Source: Micromonospora kangleipakensis (GTDB taxonomy: Bacteria > Actinomycetota > Actinomycetes > Mycobacteriales > Micromonosporaceae). From it: a DNA stretch of 64,000 nucleotides. The DNA is taken from the NCBI RefSeq assembly GCF_004217615.1, contig NZ_SHLD01000001.1:6386001-6450000 (forward strand), given 5' to 3'. The position numbers and the translations under genes were made by a program. Under the pieces are notes generated by a model. The model did no database searches and was not told the origin of the DNA. It saw nothing but the letters and a program-made list of their open reading frames with translations. The first letter of the stretch is position 1; every line of letters begins with the position of its first letter. Shown one piece after another: positions 53,646 through 62,172 of the stretch.

Positions 53646-54722
53646 ATGCCAGCAGTGGCACCTGTGAAACGGACGGCCGCCCGGTTGGCGGCCCTGCTCG
53701 TGGCGACGCTCGCGCTCGGCCTCGCGACCGCGCCGGTCGGCCCCGCCGGGGCGGCGCCCCCGGCCGGCCTGCTCGCCGCCGCCCCCGGCGACGACGACGA
53801 GGGCGGCACCCCGGCCCTGCGCGCCCAGCTCGACGCGGCCAGCAAGGGCTGGCTGGAGGCGAAGACGGCGCTGGCCCGCTCGGTCGGTCGGCAGCAGCAG
53901 CTCACCAACCAGCTCACCACGATCAACGCCGAGCTGAGCGTCCGCGACACCAAGGTCGGCGAGATCGCCGGGGTCGCGTACCGGACCGGACGGCTCGGCA
54001 CCGCGGCGGCGCTGCTCGCCAGCGACAGCCCGGAAGGCTTCATGGACCGCGCCGCCGCGCTGGGCCAGGTCGCCGCCCACGAGGACCGGGCGCTGCGCGA
54101 CCTGATCGAGACCCGGGACCGGGCGACATCGACCCGGACGGCGCTGAACGCCGAGATCCAGGAACAGCGCAAGCAGGTCGCGGTGATGGCCAAGCGCAAG
54201 CAGCAGGCCGAACGCGCGCTGGAGGTGGCGAACGACCGCGCCGAGAGCGCCCGCGACAGTGGCGGCACGGTCCGGGGCACCTCCACCGCGAACGCCGACC
54301 CGGCACCGCGCAACGCCGACGGCTCCTGGCCGCCCGAGTCGTGCAGCGTCAACGACCCCACCCCGGCCGACGGCTGCATCACCCCGCGCACGCTGCACGC
54401 GCTCAACGAGGCCAAGTCGGCCGGGTTCACCCGGTACGTCTCCTGTTACCGACCCAGCGGGTCGGGCGAGCACCCCAAGGGCCGGGCGTGCGACTTCGCC
54501 GCGCAGTCCGACGGCTTCGGCGGGGTCGCCAGCGGCGGCGACCGGACGTACGGCAACAACCTGGCGGCCTACTTCGTCCGCAACTCCGACGCGCTGGCCG
54601 TGCTCTACGTGATCTGGTTCAAGCAGATCTGGCTGCCGAGCAGCGGCTGGAAGTCGTACAGCGGCGGCAACGGCGACCCGTCCAGCGACCACACCAACCA
54701 CGTGCACCTGTCGGTCTACTGA
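53646..54722 (+). CDS. Secreted coiled-coil M15-like cell wall hydrolase
   Basis: A 358-residue exported protein. A signal peptide (residues 1 to about 36, cleavage near GAA), then a long coiled coil (about 55-215, EIQEQRKQVAVMAKRKQQAE), then a C-terminal domain whose zinc ligands can be read as His276 and Asp283 in EHPKGRACDF and His352/His354 in DHTNHVH, in the M15-like ARB_07466 style. It probably cleaves peptidoglycan cross-links, with the coiled coil as an autoinhibitory or positioning arm. It is controlled by the c-di-AMP riboswitch directly upstream. Two Cys pairs (SCSVND, GCITP, SCYRP, ACDF) may form disulfides. Confidence 0.85.
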   Translation: MPAVAPVKRTAARLAALLVATLALGLATAPVGPAGAAPPAGLLAAAPGDDDEGGTPALRAQLDAASKGWLEAKTALARSVGRQQQLTNQLTTINAELSVRDTKVGEIAGVAYRTGRLGTAAALLASDSPEGFMDRAAALGQVAAHEDRALRDLIETRDRATSTRTALNAEIQEQRKQVAVMAKRKQQAERALEVANDRAESARDSGGTVRGTSTANADPAPRNADGSWPPESCSVNDPTPADGCITPRTLHALNEAKSAGFTRYVSCYRPSGSGEHPKGRACDFAAQSDGFGGVASGGDRTYGNNLAAYFVRNSDALAVLYVIWFKQIWLPSSGWKSYSGGNGDPSSDHTNHVHLSVY

Positions 54723-54727
54723 GCCGA

Positions 54728-54759
54728 GGGGGTGATCCGTCGCCGGACGGGTCACCCCC
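54728..54759 (+). terminator. Terminator after the riboswitch-controlled hydrolase
   Basis: A 14-base stem with one mismatch (54728-54741 with 54746-54759) begins 6 bases past the stop. Confidence 0.7.
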
Positions 54760-54836
54760 GCTACGCCCGTCGACGTACGCGGAATGTCGCCCCCGGCCCC
54801 ACGACGCGACCGGCCCGCCGGACCAGCATCGACGGC

Positions 54837-55346
54837 ATGAGCCGACTCTCCCCCGCCGTCCGCAAGGCCCTGCTGACCCTGCACCTGGTCACCTCGCTGG
54901 GCTGGCTCGGCGCGGACCTGGTGCTGCTCACCCTGGGCGTCGCCGGGCTGCGCGGCGCCGACCCCGCGGTGGTCTACCCCACCGCGGGGCTCGTCGTCAC
55001 GTACCTCTTCGCACCGCTGAGCGTGGTGGTCTGGCTGGTCGGGGTGGCGAGTTCCCTGCTCACCCCGTGGGGGCTGCTGCGCTGGCGCTGGGTGCTGGTC
55101 AAGTTCGTGCTCACCACGGTGCTGCTCGGTCTGGTCCTGCTGCTGCTGACGCCCCGGATCCGGCAGCTCGGCGAGCTGGGCGCCGCCGCCTCCACCCACT
55201 ACCGGGTGGACCTGGTCGTCGCCCCGGCCATCTCCAGCACGCTGCTGCTGGTGGCCACCGTGCTCTCCACGTACAAGCCGTGGGGCCGGCTACGCCCCGC
55301 CACCCCGGCCCGCCGCCGCCCGGTGGCCGTCGCGCCCCGGTCCTGA
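54837..55346 (+). CDS. Four-helix membrane protein of unknown function
   Basis: A 169-residue integral membrane protein with four predicted helices (residues about 12-36, 46-70, 84-105 and 121-143) and a basic Pro/Arg tail. The conserved-looking N-terminal TLHLVTSLGWLGADLVLL with a His-Trp pairing recalls the DUF2269-like membrane family, but I am not certain. A CAGCAT box lies 7 bases before the ATG, so it may be leaderless. No neighbour indicates a function. Confidence 0.7.
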   Translation: MSRLSPAVRKALLTLHLVTSLGWLGADLVLLTLGVAGLRGADPAVVYPTAGLVVTYLFAPLSVVVWLVGVASSLLTPWGLLRWRWVLVKFVLTTVLLGLVLLLLTPRIRQLGELGAAASTHYRVDLVVAPAISSTLLLVATVLSTYKPWGRLRPATPARRRPVAVAPRS

Positions 55347-55357
55347 CCGGACACCGG

Positions 55358-55825
55358 TCAGCTGGCGGCTGGCGCGTCCGGACCGCGGTCCAGCACCGCG
55401 CCGAGCCGGCTGGCGAGCCCGAGGTGGGCCGCCCGGGCCTGCCGGAAGGCGTACCCGAACAGGGGCGCCGGCGCGGCGAGGGTGATCTCGACGTCGATCC
55501 GCGTCACGCCGCCCGGCTCGTCCCGCAGCCGGGTGTGGTTGCGCACGGTGGTGGCCGGGCGCTGCCGGGCCACCGTCACCACCTCGTCCTCGGTGGCGAT
55601 CAGCACGTCGGCCTGGTAGGTGACCGGGAAGCGCAGCGGCCCGACCGCCAGCCGGTCGGTGATCGCGTAGCTGGCCAGCGCGCCCGGGCGGGGCGGCAGC
55701 CGGCGCACGCCGACGATCAGCGGGTGCAGCTCGCCCTGGCGGGTCAGGTCGCCGAGGAGCGCGACCGCCTCGGCCCGGGAACACCGGGCCTGCACGGTGT
55801 AGCTGAACGTGTCGCGGCTGAGCAC
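55358..55825 (-). CDS. SRPBCC-family protein
   Basis: A 155-residue helix-grip protein. Motifs are YTVQARCSRAEAVALLGDL at the start, RQGELHPLIVGVRRLPPRPG and a C-terminal helix (ARAAHLGLASRLGAVL). Family members bind lipids or polyketide-like ligands. The GTG at 55823-55825 follows GAGGGGGACGGT. It diverges from the PfkB-SurE operon. The exact ligand is not inferable. Confidence 0.75.
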   Translation of the reverse strand: MLSRDTFSYTVQARCSRAEAVALLGDLTRQGELHPLIVGVRRLPPRPGALASYAITDRLAVGPLRFPVTYQADVLIATEDEVVTVARQRPATTVRNHTRLRDEPGGVTRIDVEITLAAPAPLFGYAFRQARAAHLGLASRLGAVLDRGPDAPAAS

Positions 55826-55950
55826 ACCGTCCCCCTCGCCGTCGGCGGTCCGCCCGATCGTCCCGTACGGCGGGCGGGCTGGCAACGCCTCGGCATGACG
55901 CGGGGCCGGCGGGGAATCCGGACGCCCGGCGGGACGAGGAGGTGGCGCGG

Positions 55951-55971
55951 ATGGACGGGTACGGCGGATGA
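55951..55971 (+). CDS. Six-codon mini-ORF coupled to the kinase start
   Basis: ATG at 55951 with GGAGG (55938-55942) 8 bases upstream reads MDGYGG then TGA, whose stop overlaps the kinase ATG (55968-55970) as ATGA. The kinase itself has no SD within reach, so ribosomes probably reach it through this mini-ORF. The codons are too few to imply a protein product. Confidence 0.4.
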   Translation: MDGYGG

Positions 55972-56948
55972 GCGGACACGTGATGGTCTTCGCGCCGACG
56001 CCCCGGCTCACCGTGACCGTCGACCAGCCGGCCGACCACCCCGAGCTGCACCTGCACCCCGGCGGGCAGGGGGTCTGGCAGGCCCGGATGATCATGTCGC
56101 TCGGGGTGGAGGTGGTGCTCTGCGCCAGCCTCGGCGGCGAGATCGGCCAGGTGCTGGAGCCGCTGCTGGTCAGCGAGGGCGTCGACCTCAAGGCGGTGGT
56201 CCGCGACTCGGGCGGCAGCGGCGGGTACGTGCACGATCGGCGGGGCGGCACCCGGCAGGAGATCGTCGACGTGCCGGGCCACCCGCTCAGCCGGCACGAG
56301 CTGGACGAGCTCTACAACCTGGCCCTCGGCGAGGGGTTGCGGGCCCCGGTCAGTGTGCTCAGCGGCCCGAACGACCCGACGCTGGTCCCGGCCGACCTCT
56401 ACCGGCGCGTCGCCGCCGACCTGGGCGCCAACGGCAGCCGGGTGGTGGTGGACCTGGCCGGCGAGCATCTCACCGCGGTGCTGGCCAGCGGCGTCTTCTT
56501 CCTCAAGGTCAGCCACGAGGAGCTGATCGTCGACGGGCGGGCCGAGGGCGACGACGAGGAGCAGCTCACCCGGGCGATGTACGACCTGCACTCCACCGGC
56601 GCCGAGAACGTCGTGGTGAGCCGCGCCGAGGAGCCGGCGCTGGCCCTGGTCGACGGGGAGGTCTTCGAGGTGGAGATGCCCCGCCTGCAGGCGACCGACC
56701 CACGCGGCGCGGGCGACTCGATGACCGCCGGGGTGGCCGCCGTGACGGCCAGCGGCGGTGACGTGCGCACCGCGATCCGTACCGGCGCCGCGGCCGGGGC
56801 CCTGAACGTGACCCGGCACGGGCCCGGCACCGGGCGGCTGGACTCGATCACCGGGCTGGTGGAGCGGGTCCGGCTGGTGCCGGCGGGCACCCGGCCGCAG
56901 GAGCGGACCACCCCCGACGAGCTGGCCGAGCGGGCGGCCGAACGATGA
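55968..56948 (+). CDS. PfkB-family sugar kinase (1-phosphofructokinase-like)
   Basis: A 326-residue ribokinase-fold kinase. The N-terminal MVFAPTPRLTVTVDQ and LHPGGQGVWQARMIMSLG regions match the phosphosugar-kinase branch (LacC/FruK), and the C-terminal signature ATDPRGAGDSMTAG holds the catalytic Asp. The substrate is probably a sugar phosphate (inference from branch). No SD is present upstream; a 6-codon mini-ORF with strong SD overlaps its ATG. The downstream surE ATG overlaps its stop by 4 bases, giving a kinase-phosphatase pair in one operon. Confidence 0.87.
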   Translation: MSGHVMVFAPTPRLTVTVDQPADHPELHLHPGGQGVWQARMIMSLGVEVVLCASLGGEIGQVLEPLLVSEGVDLKAVVRDSGGSGGYVHDRRGGTRQEIVDVPGHPLSRHELDELYNLALGEGLRAPVSVLSGPNDPTLVPADLYRRVAADLGANGSRVVVDLAGEHLTAVLASGVFFLKVSHEELIVDGRAEGDDEEQLTRAMYDLHSTGAENVVVSRAEEPALALVDGEVFEVEMPRLQATDPRGAGDSMTAGVAAVTASGGDVRTAIRTGAAAGALNVTRHGPGTGRLDSITGLVERVRLVPAGTRPQERTTPDELAERAAER

Positions 56949-57805
56949 CGCTGCGGGTGTTGGTGACCAACGACGACGGCATCGCCGCGCCCGGCATCGG
57001 CTGGCTGGCCCGGGCCGCGGTGGACCGCGGGCTGGACGTGGTGGTCGCCGCGCCGCTGGAGGAGGCGAGCGGCGCCAGCGCCGCGATGACCGCGGTGGAG
57101 CGGGAGGGGCACGTGGTGGTCCGCGAGCACCCGCTGCCGGAGCTGCCCGACGTGCCGGCGTACGGGGTGGGCGGCTCACCCGGTTTCATCGCGCTGATCG
57201 CGGTGCACGGCGCGTTCGGGCCGCCGCCGACGGTGGTGCTCTCCGGGATCAACCGGGGCGCGAACGCCGGCCGCGCGGTGCTGCACTCGGGCACCGTGGG
57301 CGCCGCGTTCACCGCCGCTGCGAACGGCTGCCGGGCGATGGCGGTCTCCCTGGATGTGCTCTCCGTCGGGGAGGCCACCGCGGCCAGCGGCGGCGCCGCG
57401 GTGGCCGCCGCCGCCCGGGTACGCGACGCGGAGCGGCACTGGTCCACCGCCGCCCGGGTCGCCCTCGACCTGCTGCCCCGGCTGCTGGCCGGGCCGGTGG
57501 AGAGCGTGCTCAACGTCAACGCGCCCGACCTGCCGCACGGCCGGCTGCGCGGGGTCCGGAAGGGAACCCTGGCCAGCTTCGGTCAGGTGCAGATGACGGT
57601 CGCCGAGTCGGGACACGGCTTCGTCCGCACCTCGCTGGAGGAGCCCGGCCAGGCCGTCCAGCCCGGCACCGACCTGGCCCTGCTCGCCGACGGGTACGCC
57701 TCGGTCACCGCCGTGCGGGCCGTGACGGAGGTCTCCGACGTCGACCTCTCCGGCCTCGGCGCACCCGAGGACCGACCCCCGGCCGGCGGCCGGCGGGAGT
57801 CGTGA
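56945..57805 (+). CDS. surE: SurE-family 5'/3'-nucleotidase
   Basis: A 286-residue metal-dependent phosphatase of nucleoside monophosphates. The signature LVTNDDGIAAPGI is at the N-terminus (metal ligands Asp-Asp), SGINRGANAGRAVLHSGTVG forms the phosphate site, and LNVNAPDLP is the usual C-terminal block. Slightly longer than typical. It overlaps the kinase gene by 4 bases (ATGA), so the enzymes are coexpressed; a nucleotide or phosphosugar salvage link is an inference. It ends 15 bases before the convergent STAS gene. Confidence 0.9.
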   Translation: MTLRVLVTNDDGIAAPGIGWLARAAVDRGLDVVVAAPLEEASGASAAMTAVEREGHVVVREHPLPELPDVPAYGVGGSPGFIALIAVHGAFGPPPTVVLSGINRGANAGRAVLHSGTVGAAFTAAANGCRAMAVSLDVLSVGEATAASGGAAVAAAARVRDAERHWSTAARVALDLLPRLLAGPVESVLNVNAPDLPHGRLRGVRKGTLASFGQVQMTVAESGHGFVRTSLEEPGQAVQPGTDLALLADGYASVTAVRAVTEVSDVDLSGLGAPEDRPPAGGRRES

Positions 57806-57820
57806 TCGATCGGAGCGGCC

Positions 57821-58183
57821 TCAGGCGCCGGGGAGCACCTCGCGGGTCGCGGTGCCGGCGAAGTAGGGCTCGGGTGCGCCGAAGAGGCCGAGCAGGCCGG
57901 TGACCCAGAGCTGCCGGTGCACGAACCGGCTCGGCTCGGTCACGATCAGCTTCACGCCGCTGACCTCGGCGGTCTGGAAGCCCGCGACCATCGCGCTGAT
58001 GCCCACGGAGTCGATGAAGGTGACCAACCGCATGTTCAGCTCGATCCGGGACGGGCGGCCCTTCGCGAGCACCTCCGCGATCGCCTCGCGGACCTCGTAG
58101 GCGGTGTCGACGTCGATTTCACCTCGCGGGGCGATCTGGATGACACCACCCGGCAGCATCGACTTCACGATCGACAGGCTCAC
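57821..58183 (-). CDS. STAS-domain anti-sigma factor antagonist
   Basis: A 120-residue STAS protein. The phosphorylatable Ser is in VTFIDSVGISAMVAGF, the conserved DSxG motif of SpoIIAA/RsbV-type antagonists; GEIDVDTAYEVREAIAEVLA precedes it. In the dephosphorylated form such proteins bind anti-sigma kinases to free a stress sigma factor. No partner kinase is adjacent. The GTG at 58181-58183 has GGAGG 8 bases upstream. The longer open frame upstream is noncoding. Confidence 0.88.
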   Translation of the reverse strand: MSLSIVKSMLPGGVIQIAPRGEIDVDTAYEVREAIAEVLAKGRPSRIELNMRLVTFIDSVGISAMVAGFQTAEVSGVKLIVTEPSRFVHRQLWVTGLLGLFGAPEPYFAGTATREVLPGA

Positions 58184-58510
58184 GCGAGCACCTCCACTCG
58201 CCCATGACGGGCGCCTCATCAGTACGCGGGCCGCGACCGAGAGTATTCCTCCGACGGCCTCGGTCGCCACCCCTCGGGATGAGCAATTCGCGGACCGGGC
58301 ACACCTGGGCAGCCCAATCCGGACCTTCTGGTTCCTATTTTCCCGACGTCCGGGTTTCGCTGTCTCCAACGATCGACCGGTGCCGGCCGATCCGCCGCAC
58401 CAGGGTAGCGGTCCCGCGCCCGCCGGGCGCGTATCCCCGACGATCGGCGCGTTCGGTTGACCCCGCCGCTTAGCATCGGCCGGGAGTGCCCCGGACGGAG
58501 AGGATGATCG
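58184..58510. other. Intergenic region, no gene seen
   Basis: About 325 bases between divergent genes. It is less GC-rich than its surroundings around 58330-58370. A TAGCAT box lies upstream of the small lipoprotein gene but no clear -35 is at the right distance. I see no ORF with SD support and no repeat. Confidence 0.4.
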
Positions 58511-58654
58511 ATGATCAGGAGACTGCTCGGGCTGACCGGTGTCGGCGCCCTGCTCGCTCTCGTACTGGCCTGTGGCTTCGGTGGCGGGGACGACGACGAT
58601 GACGACGACGATGACGACTTCGCCCGCGGGCCGGTGACCGTCTCGGTCCGCTGA
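58511..58654 (+). CDS. Tiny poly-aspartate lipoprotein
   Basis: A 47-residue protein too short for most gene finders. It has a signal peptide with lipobox LVLAC (Cys21), giving a 27-residue mature lipopeptide: GFGGG, ten Asp in a row (residues 27-36), and the tail FARGPVTVSVR. GGAGAGG precedes the ATG by about 9 bases. The acidic run could bind Ca2+ or other cations at the membrane surface, or be a charged spacer. No family is recognised. Confidence 0.6.
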   Translation: MIRRLLGLTGVGALLALVLACGFGGGDDDDDDDDDDFARGPVTVSVR

Positions 58655-58782
58655 GCGGACCGGCGGATGGTTTGCGCCAACGCCCGGACGGGCACTGGCG
58701 GGTAAGCGAACAGTCACGCGCCGGACAGCCGCCGGAGTCCGAAGTGGCCCCCGGGCTTCGGCACCCCGAGGAGGTAAGCACG

Positions 58783-59187
58783 ATGTTCGGAACCACTCTG
58801 CTGGACCGCCGCAGCAAGCCCGAGCGGATCGCGGACCAGGCGTGGCAGCACCTGGTCTCGTCCGTCAGCTCCGCCGGTGACAGCGTCCGGGACACCGCCC
58901 GGTCCGCCCGGCGCGGCGGCTCGGGCCTGGCCGACGACGCCACCGACCTGGTCGGCACCGCCGCCGAGGAGGCCCGCCGCCGGGCCACCCTCGCCTTCGA
59001 CGCGCTCGCCGGCCGCCGTCCGGCGCTGCCCTGGACCCTGCTGATCAGCGCCGCGCTGGTCGGCGCGGCCCTCGGCTGGGCCGCCGGCACCGCCGCCCGG
59101 GCCGCCGGCAGCCGGGGCCGGGACGCCGACGAGATCGAGTTCGTCGACGTGGACCGGCCCAACTCGCCCGTCGGCCTGGACGGCTGA
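58783..59187 (+). CDS. Single-helix membrane protein, YtxH-like
   Basis: A 134-residue protein. An amphipathic charged N-terminal part (SKPERIADQAWQHLVSSVSS, DTARSARRGGSGLADDATDL) is followed by one membrane helix (about residues 85-105, PWTLLISAALVGAALGWAAG) and an acidic tail (EIEFVDVDR). It resembles the YtxH/DUF3618-type envelope stress proteins in layout, but I am not certain of the family. GAGGAGG lies before the ATG. The terminator at 59206-59237 ends its transcript. Confidence 0.65.
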   Translation: MFGTTLLDRRSKPERIADQAWQHLVSSVSSAGDSVRDTARSARRGGSGLADDATDLVGTAAEEARRRATLAFDALAGRRPALPWTLLISAALVGAALGWAAGTAARAAGSRGRDADEIEFVDVDRPNSPVGLDG

Positions 59188-59205
59188 CCCGACGCACCGA
59201 CGACA

Positions 59206-59237
59206 CGGCGGTGTCCCCGACCCCGGGGACACCGCCG
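59206..59237 (+). terminator. Terminator after the YtxH-like gene
   Basis: A perfect 13-bp stem (59206-59218 with 59225-59237) with a 6-base loop starts 19 bases past the stop. Confidence 0.8.
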
Positions 59238-59362
59238 TTCGCCGTCCGGCCCGATGAGGCGCGGCGCCGGGCCGGACGAGGAGAGACAGCCGTGCCCGCC
59301 CGGGGTGGCTGCCCCGGAGGAGACAGCCACCCGGACGGGCTTTGTCCGATTAGGACGGTCGG

Positions 59363-61153
59363 TCAGTCCAGGTGGAAGACCAGCCCGTCGCCCACCGGCT
59401 CCCGGCGGATCCCCAGGCCGTCCACCGGCCGCCCGGCCGCCTCCCGCCACGGCGTACCGGCCGCGTAACCGGGCAGCAGCACCACCGTGCGCACCCCCGA
59501 CGCCCGCAGGTACGCCACCGACGCGGCGTCCGGGAAGGTGACGCTCGCCGCCCGGATCCGCTCCTGGCTGGCCGGGGTGAACGAGGCCAGGCCGTTGACG
59601 ATCCGGGGGAAGCCGTCGGTCGACCAGAGCATCACGTGGAATTCGCGGGTGCCACCACTGGGCAACACCAGGGCCGGGCCGGTCAGCCCGCGCAGCGCCG
59701 CCGGCTCGGCGGGCACCGGCACGTGCGGGGTGCGGTTGACCCCCTCCAGCAGCACCAGCAGCACCGGCAGGACGAGCACCCACCGCGCCCACCGCCGCCA
59801 CCCCCCGACGCCGGGCGGCAGCTCCGAGCGGCGTACGGTCAGCGCCCCGGCGGCCAGCATCCCGAGCAGCAGCGTGGTCCAGAGCACCAGCCGCCCCGGG
59901 GTGCGGATGGCGTCCCAGCCGGGCAGGTGGCGGACCAGCGTGACGTACCCGGGATCGCCGTCCCCGCCCAGCGTGGCGCCGGCGGCCAGCGCCGCGCTGA
60001 CCAGCACCCCCATTCCCAGCGCCAGCCGGTGCCGGATCCGCCAGCCGGAGAAGAACAACCCGGCGGCGGCGAGCCCCAGCAGCGTCATCCCCGGCAGCAG
60101 GGTCATCTCGGTGGGGAAACCCAGCGTGGCCCGGGCCGCGCCGTGCGCGTCGCCCCAGAGCCAGGACTCCGGCGGCGCGGTCAGGAACCCGTGTGGCGGC
60201 GGGGAGAACATCGCGATCTGCGCGACCGTCCGCCGGCCGGCCGGGTGCCGGGCCACCACCTCCAGGTACGGCGCGGCCATCAGCAGGGTCACCCCGGCGA
60301 ACGCGGTCCCACCGGCCAGGTCGGCCAGGAGCAGCCCGCGCGGCAGGACCGGCCGGGCCCGACGCCGCCACCACGACCAGCCGTACCCGCCGGCCGCGCC
60401 GAGGCAGAGCAGGCCGAGGGCGTACGCGAAGGGCAGGCCGATGCCGAAGCCGAGGGTGACCTGCCAGGCGGCGACCGCCCAGCCCGCCGCCGCCCAGCCC
60501 GGGCGGACCCGTCGGGGACGGCGGCCCCGGCGCAGCGACCAGCCGTGCCCCCGGGCCAGCATGGCCAGCGACAGGGCGATCCCGCCCACGCAGAGCACAT
60601 GCAGGTGCCCGGCCTGGGCCAGCTTCCACGGGGCGTACGCGAAGGAGGCGCCGGCCACCGCCGCGCCGGCCCGCCCCGATCCGAGCTGCCGGGCCAGCGC
60701 GTACGCCCCGACGAAGGCGAGCGCGTGCACCAGCACGTAGACCAGGTTGTAGCGGGCGACGGCGGCCACCGGTCCCGCGCCGACCAGGCCGGCCGGGGCG
60801 AAGCCGAGCAGTGTGTCCGAGTAGGCGTAGGTGTAGGGCTCGGGGAAGAACGTGTTGGAGTGCCAGACCCGCACCGGATCGGTGCGCAGGGCGTGCCCGC
60901 CCCAGGCGATCTGCCACGCCTGCAACGTCGGGTCACCGGTGTCCTGTGGCAGCGTCCCGGTGACGTCCCGCAGCGTGGGCCAGGTCATCGCCGCGGCCAG
61001 CAGCAGCGAGCCGAGCACCAGGACCGTCCACTCGTGCCGGACCAGCCGCCCGGCCGCCCCGACGAGCCCCGACCCCCGCCCCCGCACGACCCCGCCCCGC
61101 CGGCCCGGGACCGCGACCCCGCCGACCGCGACCGCCTCCCGCACACCACTCAT
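59363..61153 (-). CDS. Polytopic membrane protein, possible glycosyltransferase
   Basis: A 596-residue membrane protein with about ten to twelve helices after a basic head (MSGVREAVAVGGVAVPGRRG). The first loop contains DTGDPTLQAWQIAWGGHALR and FFPEPYTYAYSDTLLG with acidic and aromatic residues typical of GT-C-like enzymes, and the C-terminal domain (SGGTREFHVMLWSTDGFPRI) faces outside. No signature permits a firm family. The ATG at 61151-61153 is chosen because the GGGGGG stretch lies just upstream; the longer open frame runs into the BON gene's antisense and is spurious. Confidence 0.7.
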   Translation of the reverse strand: MSGVREAVAVGGVAVPGRRGGVVRGRGSGLVGAAGRLVRHEWTVLVLGSLLLAAAMTWPTLRDVTGTLPQDTGDPTLQAWQIAWGGHALRTDPVRVWHSNTFFPEPYTYAYSDTLLGFAPAGLVGAGPVAAVARYNLVYVLVHALAFVGAYALARQLGSGRAGAAVAGASFAYAPWKLAQAGHLHVLCVGGIALSLAMLARGHGWSLRRGRRPRRVRPGWAAAGWAVAAWQVTLGFGIGLPFAYALGLLCLGAAGGYGWSWWRRRARPVLPRGLLLADLAGGTAFAGVTLLMAAPYLEVVARHPAGRRTVAQIAMFSPPPHGFLTAPPESWLWGDAHGAARATLGFPTEMTLLPGMTLLGLAAAGLFFSGWRIRHRLALGMGVLVSAALAAGATLGGDGDPGYVTLVRHLPGWDAIRTPGRLVLWTTLLLGMLAAGALTVRRSELPPGVGGWRRWARWVLVLPVLLVLLEGVNRTPHVPVPAEPAALRGLTGPALVLPSGGTREFHVMLWSTDGFPRIVNGLASFTPASQERIRAASVTFPDAASVAYLRASGVRTVVLLPGYAAGTPWREAAGRPVDGLGIRREPVGDGLVFHLD

Positions 61154-61423
61154 CGCCCGCCCCCCGTCGCCCCCGCGATCGTGCCCGACCCACCCACCCC
61201 CGGTCCACGCCCTGACCTCCCGCTCCCCGCGATCTTGCGGTTGGGGGCCGCCGGGCGGGCGATTCGCCCCGTTCGCCGGGGCAGCGAGCGCAAGGTCGCG
61301 GGCGCGGGTCACCCGGGTCGGGTGAGGACAGGTCACCCGGGGCGGGGTCAGGATCGGTGCTGGCGGCGTCCGTGCCGGCGGGTGGGCGCACCGCAGCGAA
61401 TCCGATCCGTGAAGGAGTGATCG

Positions 61424-62101
61424 ATGGCCACCGCAACCGTCACCCGGACCGACCAGGACATCCAGACCGACGTCCTCGACGAGCTGACCTGGGAACCCCG
61501 GGTACGCCCCAACGAGATCGGGGTGACCGTCACCGACGGGGTGGTGACGCTGACCGGCTGGGTGGACAGCTACGCCAAGAAGTGGGCCGCCGAGCGGGCC
61601 GCCCACCGGGTGTCCCGGGTCCGGGCGGTCGCCAACGACCTGGCCGTCCGGATCTCCACCGCGGCCGAGAAGAGCGACCCGGAGATCGCCACCGCGGCCA
61701 GCCGGGCCCTGGAATGGGACGCGTTCGTGCCGATCGAGGCCCTCAACGTGACCGTGGCGGACGGCTGGGTCACCCTGCACGGCGAGGTCGAGTGGGAGTA
61801 CCAGCGCCGCGCCGCCGAACGCGCGGTCGGCCGGCTGACCGGCGTACGCGGGGTGAGCAACGGCATGACCGTCCGGCCGGCGGTCCGGGCCGACAGTCGC
61901 GACCTGGCCGAGCGGATCGTGGACGCGTTGGCCCGCAACGGCGCCACCGAGGCCGAGGGGATCAGCGTCCGGGTGCACGGCGACACCGTCGTGCTGGAGG
62001 GCCTGGTGCACTCGGTGCCGGAGCGCGAGGAGATCGAACGGGTCGTCTGGTCGGCGCCCGGCATCCGCGAGGTGCACAACCACGTCGCGGTGGGCCGCTG
62101 A
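61424..62101 (+). CDS. Triple BON-domain protein
   Basis: A 225-residue protein with three repeated BON modules, each with the pattern GVTVTDGVVTLTGWVDSYA / TVADGWVTLHGEVEWEY / VRVHGDTVVLEGLVHSVPER. BON domains bind lipid or other surfaces and occur in envelope stress proteins. No signal peptide is seen, so it is probably cytoplasmic or peripheral. GGAG lies before the ATG at 61424. It is divergent from the large membrane protein, with 270 bases of intergenic DNA that lacks obvious elements. Confidence 0.85.
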   Translation: MATATVTRTDQDIQTDVLDELTWEPRVRPNEIGVTVTDGVVTLTGWVDSYAKKWAAERAAHRVSRVRAVANDLAVRISTAAEKSDPEIATAASRALEWDAFVPIEALNVTVADGWVTLHGEVEWEYQRRAAERAVGRLTGVRGVSNGMTVRPAVRADSRDLAERIVDALARNGATEAEGISVRVHGDTVVLEGLVHSVPEREEIERVVWSAPGIREVHNHVAVGR

Positions 62102-62172
62102 GCGGCCCGGCCGGGTGGCCGGCGGGAACCACCCGGCCCGGGTGATCCCGGCTCACCCCGTCCGGAGCGAGC

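Noticed and set aside
55290..57179. Minus-strand frame covering the PfkB-SurE operon
   Set aside because: Pro/Arg-rich shadow opposite two complete enzyme genes.
59363..62083. 906-residue version of the membrane protein gene
   Set aside because: The extra 310 residues are antisense to the BON gene; family-like sequence and SD support the ATG at 61153.
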